Shown: in pieces, positions 56,414-64,000 of the stretch
Numbering within the stretch: the first letter of the stretch is position 1
Layout of the letters: each line of letters begins with the position of its first letter
Assembly: GCA_949130495.1 (NCBI GenBank)
Contig: OX422216.1
Coordinates: 104,973,967-105,037,966, forward strand
Direction of reading: 5' to 3'
DNA from: Sambucus nigra
Lineage: Eukaryota; Streptophyta; Magnoliopsida; Dipsacales; Adoxaceae
DNA: 64,000 nucleotides
Notes under the pieces: generated by a model
The model's input: only the letters and a program-made list of their open reading frames with translations
Database searches by the model: none
Told to the model about the DNA's origin: nothing
Made by a program: the position numbers and the translations under genes

Positions 56414-59157
56414 TTTTTTTAGGAAAATTATGTATATTAGAACAAAGAAGAACTACTTACAAACAATCTCCAAGGGAGAACCACAATCCTAGGGGCATAC
56501 CCCAAAGGACATAAATAACCAAACACAAAACAAACCAACTAAAATAACACCGATTCTGGGATGTCCCAGTTCATGCATGCCATCCAGTTGGTGAAGCTCC
56601 TTCTGTTGTTCTTCCACTTTGAGGCCCTAGCACAGACCATAGCAACAATATCTCTGATAATCATATCGCTACTCTTGGCCTTACCTTTGAAAAATCTCGC
56701 ATTCCTCTCAATCCAAAGACAGTATATAGTGGTGGAAAAGGATAGACACCTAAGTCTATTATAGAAGATCTTGCCCACATATTCGGAATTAGCAAACCCC
56801 AACTCACCCTCCCAGTTAAAGCCTCTCTGACCTCCTGATTCTTAAATCTGACCTCACGCCAGATCTCTTTAGCAATATTGCACTCAATAAATAAGTGTTC
56901 CCGATTCTCCACCTCCTCGCCACAAGTACAACACAAGTTATTGTTGGAAATACCCTAGCTAAACAGTATATCTCTCGTATGAAGAGCATCCCTACATATG
57001 ATCCATAAACTAAAAGCACATTTTGGTATATTATCGACGTTCCAAATCAACTTGTGACATTTGAACAAAGGACGAGAAGTAGTAAGAACCGTAAAAGCCG
57101 ACCCAATGGAGAAGCCACCCCGGCTGGAATTCCACACCACCTCATCACTAACGCCTTGGCGAATAACAGGCAACTCAGCATTCCTAATCTCCAACAGCTC
57201 CCAAGTAACAGAAGAAGGCCACCTCCACCTCTCCCCATGTATAAAGTCAGCCACTCTAGCTTTATGATTGCTAGCCGCATCATAAATAAGTCTTCCCTCA
57301 TAGCGATCAAATAGAGGACCTAACGGATGCCAGTTGTCGTGCCACACAAAGGTGTCTTCGCCATTGCCTATGTTGGACATGATAAGAGGCTTGGCCACCT
57401 CCCTCAACTGCAGCATCTTTCTCCAACACCAAGAAGAGTCATTTGGAATATTAATGGCCCAAATACTTCTATTCTTGATCTTATACACATTACACCATTT
57501 GACCCATAGGCAATCATTCTTACTACAGAGGTTCCAAAGAAGCTTGAGAATAGCAGCTTTGTTCCATAATTCCACATTCTTAATGCCTAACCCCCCTTCC
57601 TCATGACTGCACGTCAGATCATCCTAAGTAACCTTCGCCCCAGTATGTTTGGAATCAGAACCCGTCCATAAGAAGTCTTTCATAAGTTGGTCAATTCTTC
57701 TAATAACCCCTTTAGGCAAAATGAACAGGCAAGACCAATAGACATGAATACCAAACAAGACCGAGTTGATGAGCTGAAGTCTCCCAGCAAAACTGAGGAA
57801 TCTGTTAGTCCAACACTTAATCCTCCCCGTAATCTTATCAATCTGCTTCTCGCAATCCTCAAACTTAAGCATAGTAATGATAAGAGGTACCCCAAGATAC
57901 AAGAAGGGGGGGGAACAGTGGGAGAAACCAAAAACCTCCTTCAACCTGCTTACCCCATCAACATCGACCCCAGAGCAATAGAAACTAGATTTGTTAGTAT
58001 TGGGGTGAAAACCAGAGATCGAAGAGAAGGCCTCAATAGGTCTCTTCACAATACTACACGAAGCAGGATCGCCACCACACAGAATGATCAAATGGTCCGC
58101 AAAGCAAAGATGATTAATGTGTCCTTGCACTTAGGATGAAAGCTGAACTCCGGATTGAGGCAAGCCTTGTCCATAATACAAGAGAAAGTATCCATAACAA
58201 GCAGGAATAAGAAAGGAGAGATAGGGTCACCTTGTCTCAACCCCCTCTTCCCTTCAAAGAAACCATGTAGACGCCCATCCAAGCTGATAGAGAATCTAGT
58301 CGTGGCGATACACTCCTCCCCCCAACCAACAAACATAGATGGGAAGCCAATATGGATAAGAAGGTTGAGCAAAAACTCCCAACTAACAGTATCATAGGCC
58401 TTAAGAAGATCAATCTTAAGGGCACACCTAGATGGAGTAAGCACGCGGTGATAATTCCTCATAAGCTCCTAAAGCAATAAGATATTGTCAGAGATAGACC
58501 TACCCTTCACAAACGCGGCCTGGCTCTGGTTGATGAAGGAAGGAAGGATGGGTTTTATCCTTTCGGAAACAATTTTGGAGATACACTTGTAGATGGTGTT
58601 GCAATAAGAGATGGGCCTGAAGTCCTGGATACCAGAGGGAGTAGTAACCTTCGGAATAAGCACCAAAGCAGTGCAGTTCCATTTCCTGGGCAAGTAGCTA
58701 CAATGGAAGAAGAAGGCAATGGCATCAATCACATCTCAGCCCACCACGTCCCAGTTCCTCTTGTAGAAACAGGCATTAAAATCGTCCGGTCCAGGAGCTT
58801 TATCAAACCCAATGGAGAACATGGCATTCTTCATCTCCTCTTCAGTAATGGGAGCCTCCAACGCAGCAGCCTGATCAATCGTGATTATCCTGCACACCAC
58901 ATCGTTAAGAATAGTAAATGGGTCCACACAAGAATTGGTAGAACCAAGGAGGTTGCTGAAATAATCAACAGCCACTCTAGCCACATTCTGACTCCCTTCA
59001 ATTCTCACACCATGGTCATCCAAAACACTAAGGATCTTCCTTCCGACAGTATCTTGGTTAGCCTTCTTATGAAAGAAAGAATTATTGCCATCCCCCAGCT
59101 GCAACCATTTACCACGACACTTCTGCTTGAAAAAGGACTCCTCCGCCTCCCTCAGTA
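56414..59157 (-). mobile_element. 5'-truncated L1-like LINE (2.7 kb)
   Basis: The T-run at 56412-56420 marks the poly(A) tail. The near-identical 13-bp repeats AGAAGTGTAAGTT (56401-56413) and AGCAGTGTAAGTT (59158-59170) are the target duplication. The tail carries GGGGCATACCCC (minus-strand GGGGTATGCCCC) near 56494. The endonuclease and ORF1 are missing. It entered the third PMD gene at a GTAAGT that looks like a 5' splice site. Confidence 0.92.
56539..59157 (-). pseudogene. LINE ORF2: reverse transcriptase and zf-RVT, nearly complete RT with FADH in place of FADD
   Basis: From right to left: KWLQLGDGNNSFFHKKAN, DKAPGPDDFNACFYKRNW, CTALVLIPKVTTPSGIQDFR, PISYCNTIYKCISKI, CALKIDLLKAYDTVSWEFL, KRGLRQGDPISPFLFLLVMD, then NHLCFADHLIILCGGD. 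Plant LINEs have FADD at the last site, so the second catalytic Asp is His here (near 58105-58095). Later parts are LGVPLIITMLKFEDCEKQID, the linker IYDAASNHKARVADFI, and a zinc finger with CCTCGEEVENREHLFIEC. Stops at about 58733, 58467, 57622 and 56956 are few. The LINE is the best-preserved RT in the window. Confidence 0.9.
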
Positions 59158-60586
59158 AGCAGTGTAAGTTCACTGCTATTGTCTTTTCTTTAATTTCTTT
59201 TGATTGACTTTCACAATATATATTTTCCTAACTTTAACTCCGCCTTTTGAAAAAGTTTCTTCCATGGGGACGAGTGGTCCGTCAGGGTGAGGGCAACCCT
59301 CTCGTCTGCACCTCCAAATTCATCAAGCCCCTTTTCTATCGGAGAGGAATTATATGTTTGTCTCCTCTTTGGGCCTTCCCAGGGAGGTTTTCCTACCAAC
59401 TCCAAGATTTATATTTTCTTTACTTTTTAATATTTCCCCAAAAATTTCATCTTTATTTACTTTGCAGCTTCCCTCTGTGTTTTTTCTATTACCACGAGGG
59501 TCTCCTCGGTGGCTTCTCGCTTTGTACAGGTATTTCATCAATCTGTCTTCAGTATCTTTAAGTCTCATTACTTAATGGATATGGATTTGTTCTGGTGAGC
59601 TTACTTTTGTATGTTCGCCTTCTTTGATAGATGACCGTAGCCCCCATTCCTCTTACCAGACGTCCTACCTCTTCTCTAGTGGGTGATTCTTTAGCTGGGC
59701 CTCTTTTTGTTTGCACATATTTTTGCCTAACATTACTCTAACTTTGTTACATTGGGATTTTATATTGTAGGCCTCTTTTTTTAGAAGCCCCTCTACTAGT
59801 GGGGGGATACTTCTGCCCACAGGGGTAGTTATTCCCGGGCTGCCCCCTTGTGGAAGAATATTTATCCCCAGAGTTTGCCTTCCTATGGATATCAGACCAT
59901 TGATCCAACCACTTCTCACTAAGGCCATTTATCGTGTGGCTACGAGTGGATCTATCTCGCACGTCTCTCCTTCAGCACAAGTATTTAACTTCCCATCATA
60001 TTTATTTTTGTTTTCCCCCTTGGACTTTTTCTAATAACTTATTTGTTAGAAGAGTAAGAGCATCCTTTCAACCTCTGTGGTTGATTTTAGACACTCCCCC
60101 CCTCCTAGGGTCAAGGTACCTTAGATTTTCTTATTTCTAGTCTTCAACGGCTCGCTTTTTTATAATTTACTTGAGCTATGATTATTCTTGTTTTCTCTAT
60201 GTTTTAGGGTGGCACGAGCATCTCCTCGCTGACCACATCTATGACTTGTTCTCAAGCGAACAGATAAACCTCTCTGCATCAGGTATCTACTTTATTCTTT
60301 TTTAAGCCTTCTGTTCTTGGAGATCAAATAAGTGTGTTCGTTTACGAGTGCCTTGGGTGATGACTTTCTCCTTCTCTTTAGGTAATTCCCTCATAGGTCC
60401 CTACCACTGTGGACCCTACATTGAGTCTTCCCTTAAGCATCCCCTTAGTAGGGACCCCTCAAGTACATATATTATTACACTTGATACTTTATTCCTTAAT
60501 TTATTTACTGTGTAAGATATCTTGGTGACTTACTTTTTGTTTCTTTATTTTCAGACCTAGTGTTGCTGGAGTTCCTTTGTTTATGA

Positions 60587-61104
60587 TAGGGGTGCACAAC
60601 AAAACCAAAAATCCGATAAACCGAACAAAACCGACTGCATTGGTTCGGTTTGGATCGGTTTTTTCTCAATGGTTCGGTTCCGGTTCCAAAAAAAAACCGA
60701 TACTTCGATTCTCGATTCAAGGGAAAAAAACCCAATCCGATCCGAACCGATCCGGGACCGAACCGATTTATAATTACATATATATTTATTTTATATATTT
60801 AACACTTGTAATTTATATTTTTGTGATTACCTGAGTTACTAACTTATGTTATTGAGGATCAAAATTAATTTTGAACTTAAAAAAATTATTTATGAAATAC
60901 ATTAATCTTAAGATTTTACTAAGTTTGAAATAGGACTTTGGAACCGAAAACCGATCCGATCCGATCCGAGAACCGTTGGTTCGGTTTGATTCGGCTCTGC
61001 ATAATCGGTTCCGGTTCCAAAAATTCGGAACCGACCCAACTCGGTTCAATTCGATTCTCGGATTAGTACCAAAACCAACCCAAACCGAACCGTGTGCACC
61101 CCTA
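60587..61104. mobile_element. hAT-like MITE (518 bp) with long internal hairpin
   Basis: Perfect 12-bp terminal inverted repeats TAGGGGTGCACA (60587-60598) and TGTGCACCCCTA (61093-61104). The 8-bp flanks GTTTATGA and GTTTGTGG differ at two places, the duplication size of hAT elements. Inside, ACCGAACC/GGTTCGGTT motifs recur in both orientations on either side of an AT-rich centre, so much of the element can fold on itself. No transposase. It split one of the exon-like blocks of the third PMD gene. Confidence 0.92.
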
Positions 61105-61714
61105 GTTTGTGGGATACACTTCGGGCACTACAAAAGAGGCTCTTTAGTTGCTTATCTCAACATACTTTTATTTCTATTGCTTTTTCTGCTCAAGTGTTTG
61201 CTAATATTTTCTTGTTTCCTTGCTCTTAGACCAGTGCTGCTGAAGTCCCTTTGTCTCTGGGACATGCTCTGAGAACCATTGAGGAGGCTCCATAGGTGGT
61301 TATTTCAATAAACTTTTCTTTCTAACTTTCTTTTTCTATGCAAGTGCTTTCTAACACCTTCCCATTTATTTATTCTCAGGTTAGTGATGCGAGTGTTCCT
61401 ATGACTAGGAAATAACTTGGTGAAGCCAGTGTGAGTGAGGTATTACACAATCATACCTTAATCACTCTTTTCTATTTTCCCCTTTTCGTTTTCATTCTCG
61501 ATTTTACTGTGCAAGTACTCACCATCGCCCCTATTTCATTATTTTTAGGTTGGGGGGCCAGTGTTCCTCTGCATGTGGAAAAAATTATGAGTGCCTTGGC
61601 GAGCACTCCTCATATATTATACTGTCATACATGGTTTACTTTTTGAGTCTAGCTTTTTGATGAGAAAGTGTTCTATCAATATCACCTTGGTATTTTTTTA
61701 TTAGCTCAGTGCAG

Positions 61715-62013
61715 TTTTTTTTTGGTAAGTAAGAAATAACATAAAAAAAGAAATATATACAAGAGAAATAAAGGAGGGGCATACCCCCCCCCCCCCCCCC
61801 CCCCCGGGTCAAATTTCGCAAATGAAATTTACCTAAAGCAAAACAGCTTAAAGAAAAACCCAACAACAAGAACAAAAATGAGGGTAATATATTTTCATCA
61901 AGGGACAATTGACCAATGAGAGTAAAACCATTAGTTCAAATGGTCATCCTAACTCCATCTTGCATGATAGGGGATATTAGACCCTTACAATCCCAGGACC
62001 AATGAGTGTAAAA
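61715..62013 (-). mobile_element. 5'-truncated LINE tail, minus strand
   Basis: 61715-61867 matches 49631-49780 by eye (T-run, GTAAGTAAGAAAT, GGGGCATACCCC, GGGTCAAATTTCGCAAATG). A weak flank CAGTGCAG occurs at 61707-61714 and 62015-62022. The right part (61868-62013) holds a near repeat GACCAATGAGWGTAAAACCA and is not recognisably LINE, so the right border is uncertain. Confidence 0.6.
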
Positions 62014-63005
62014 CCAGTGCAGTGGATCAAGTAAGACCTTTTAGGCTGGCTGGTAGCATGCTCACTCCTTTGGGTTGGGGGAGGGATCCTTCCCCTCCTT
62101 ACTATTTACTTTCTACCTCCCTCTCTTTAGTTGTATTGCTTTAATTTATTTTCCTACTTTTCCTCATCTATTTTTTTACATCTTCATTATCAGGATCATG
62201 CAGGTGAGCCTGCGGATGCAGTTGAGGATGATGAGGCCATCTATAAGGCCACTCAGTCTGATAGGCTGAGGGGAAAATTCTAGCGAGGAGCCCTCTCTGT
62301 TTCTTTCTGAGCCTACTTTTGTGAACACGGACTATGATGATATTAAAGTGGAGGCTCCTGAGATCTTTATGAGTGACTTTTGGTGCGAGGAGCAATCAAA
62401 CAGATCTAGAGCTCACAAGTGGGAATCTTAGACTTGATTCTTAAGCACCATCCAAAGAATTTCACCTCCCAGAGCGTCCCCTCAACATTGACAGTCTTAC
62501 CATCTACAATCTGAAGTCCCTCGCTAGCTAAGTGCATAGCTTTTTATCTACTACTCCTGTTGACCTTGCCACAATGAACACTAGGATCTTCTTGGTAGCC
62601 ATTCATGACTTGGAGACTTTTTATCATTTCAAGATTGACTGGCTCGAGGCTTCTGTTCGTCCTCTCATTGGTATTCCTTATAGAAAACTTATGAAGGCAC
62701 GATCATCGAGGTGAACTAGGAGCGAACAATGCCATGCTGAGGCCACTCGATTATGTAGCCAGATTTAACTACTAAAGGCTAGGCTGGCCAATGCCATGGG
62801 TGGTGACTCTGAAGATGACGCTCTCCTAGCTAGGCTGGAGGAAGAATTTATCGAGGACGTTGGGCTCACTTTTGTTAATTTCCATTCGTGAGAGAATCTT
62901 CTTTTTATATTATTGAGTTGATGTGTTCTAATAAGAACTATCTATGTGCATTTTATGTTTTTTGTAAATGCCAAGACTGCTCCATTTTTTAGAGTTGCAA
63001 TACTA

Positions 63006-63665
63006 ATGAGAATAGTTTTCTTTTTGGGAAATTTTGTGAGTATATAGAACAGTAACCGAACACTTTACAAGTATAGGAGAGGAAAAAACCTCAATTCAAA
63101 GAAGCCAAGGGGCATACCCCAAAGGCAGACAAAAATAAAACATGGTGGGGCATACCCCACCAAAACTAACACAAAAATAGAGCCCAATAAGGGCAAAGAA
63201 ATTGCATCCCAACAAGGGACACACCCAAGCAGACCCAAGCCCAAACCCCAACAAACAACGGTTAAACACCCAAAACACGGCGAGGAGAAAAGCTAACAAA
63301 CGCATCGCCGAAGAAAACGCTGGCCACGCCGGAAACCCACCATAGACCAGGAGCCAAAATCACCACTGAACATCAACTTCAACCATTGCCATTGCAAGGC
63401 AACCACGGAAGCGGGAAAGCCACCACATCACACCGCCGACATGAGCAAAAACGGTCAGCAATCATTAAGAAAACAACCACCACACCAGTGTCAGCGTTAG
63501 CCAGGACACAGACCACACCGCCTAGCCAAGCCACAAAGGAAACCGAAAAGGCACTATCCGCTTACGTACTAACCGTAAATCATCACAGAGAAAATCACCA
63601 TAAAAAACGAAGCAATAAAAAACATGGGATAGGCGAAACCATAACCCCACCAATCGCCAGCGAAT
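63006..63665 (-). mobile_element. ORF-less LINE-tailed retroposon, second copy
   Basis: Minus-strand relative of 12816-13577. Shared phrases include GCTGGCGATT, a TGGCKTGRCTRGGCGGT block and GGGCTTGGGT-rich sequence. The tail at the left has GGGGCATACCCC twice (63111 and 63150) and ends AATTTCCCAAAAAG (minus). No ORF of note, no clear target duplication. The left border follows from the tail; the right border is where similarity to the first copy starts. Confidence 0.65.
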
Positions 63666-64000
63666 CGTTATTTTGCTTCCATTTGTCTGTCTTCATTTCT
63701 ATTTGCATTATTTCTGTGTAGACTTATATATGTTTGCTGTGAGCTACTTCTCCCTTTTCTGTGGGAGTACTTGCACATGATCTTGGCAAGTTGCATGTTA
63801 AAACCGCCCCGTAATCTGTGGGGTATTATTTGAACTATTTTAAGTAGAGGGACTTTGCTCACTATACTTTGCCTTTGGGATGCATATACCCCCCAAGTGT
63901 AATGAGTAATTTTATTTACATTCTAGAACCTCTCATAAACTTCAAGAGTCAAACTCTGTTTTGCCTATAAGAAAACATATATTTCTTTCTTCAACTTTAG
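63666..64000. other. AT-rich end of window
   Basis: No gene or recognised repeat. It may be the 3' flank of the third PMD gene, whose sequence was split by the retroposon. Confidence 0.4.

Larger units (their letters stand above)
55265..62881 (+). pseudogene. Third antisense-type PMD gene (plus strand), multi-exon, interrupted by a LINE, a MITE and a LINE tail
   Basis: The N-terminal part (55265-55920) reads FLFQGKPNDSPRELLFRLTV, APLAALTLGSLCIWLV and RSHGRYDVTNFLNSF, then in another frame MGFLFEWFPKFALE and NIDEFSFLPYFKRVGGI. It aligns with the T1 antisense gene (GKPNDQPRRDLINISLRL, LPLAAITLGSLYTWLD). 55933-56388 encodes an acidic Ser/Thr-rich region. From 59170 on come short exon-like blocks between splice-like signals, several of them related to each other (60240-61640). 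The last part (about 62190-62881) encodes MNTRIFLVAIHDLETFYHFK and an acidic tail (DALLARLEEEFIEDVG) to a stop at 62879. Its orientation implies a minus-strand Tat-type element whose pol should lie to the right of the window. Confidence 0.7.

Noticed and set aside
61909..62020. Repeat GACCAATGAGWGTAAAACCA as a target duplication
   Set aside because: The sequence between the copies has no transposon end or poly(A). It may be a local duplication.
63000..63700. Target duplication for the second ORF-less retroposon
   Set aside because: Candidates such as GAGAATAG/GCGAATCG match too poorly to claim.

Overview
This window is repeat-dominated nuclear DNA of a flowering plant, probably a eudicot with a large genome. 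I cannot name the species. Nearly all coding capacity belongs to decayed transposable elements: Ty3/gypsy LTR retrotransposons of the Tekay (chromovirus) and Tat/Ogre types, L1-like LINEs, short LINE-tailed retroposons, a hAT-like MITE and a Helitron. I see no intact host gene, rRNA, tRNA or CRISPR.

The core is a four-level nest. A Helitron (4840-44957; A/T target site, terminal hairpin, CTAG end) carries two adjoining exons of the DNA-repair gene Ku80 (8593-8671 and 43701-43907). The intron between them was hit by a Tat-type retrotransposon, here called T2 (8782-43664; perfect 5-bp duplication TGTTC). T2 was hit by a second Tat-type element, T1 (11220-27426; CTCT(C/T) duplication). The T1 gag was then hit by a 762-bp ORF-less retroposon (12816-13577; 19-bp duplication).

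T1 and T2 have the Tat layout: LTR, a primer-binding site of the Tat/Ogre type, gag, protease, reverse transcriptase, RNase H, a second RNase H, integrase, then genes on the opposite strand before the 3' LTR. T1 has one antisense gene, of the plant mobile domain (PMD) type. T2 has two: a five-exon PMD gene with recognisable splice sites, and a DUF7745-like gene. In T2 the LTR and both antisense genes appear to share one promoter layout, with several palindromes close to TGCCGATCGGCA followed by a box close to TATAAAAAGGGG.

Left of the Helitron (1-4839) lie the 3' half of a Tekay-type element (RT to chromodomain, then a broken LTR), the tail of another antisense gene, a LINE fragment and a gypsy 3' fragment that recurs inverted inside T1. 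Right of it lies a minus-strand Tekay-type element (LTR 44991-46866, pol to about 49612) ended by a 4.9-kb LINE (49631-54513). Next comes a plus-strand PMD antisense gene remnant (55265-62881), presumably from a third Tat-type element on the minus strand. It is interrupted by a 5'-truncated LINE (56414-59157), a 518-bp MITE (60587-61104) and a LINE tail (about 61715-62013). A second ORF-less retroposon (63006-63665) follows.

Most in-frame stops that I checked are CAG to TAG or TGG to TAG/TGA. Three of four integrases have lost an acidic catalytic residue in a way consistent with G-to-A change, as expected from long-term cytosine methylation and deamination. All calls were made by eye, without database searches.
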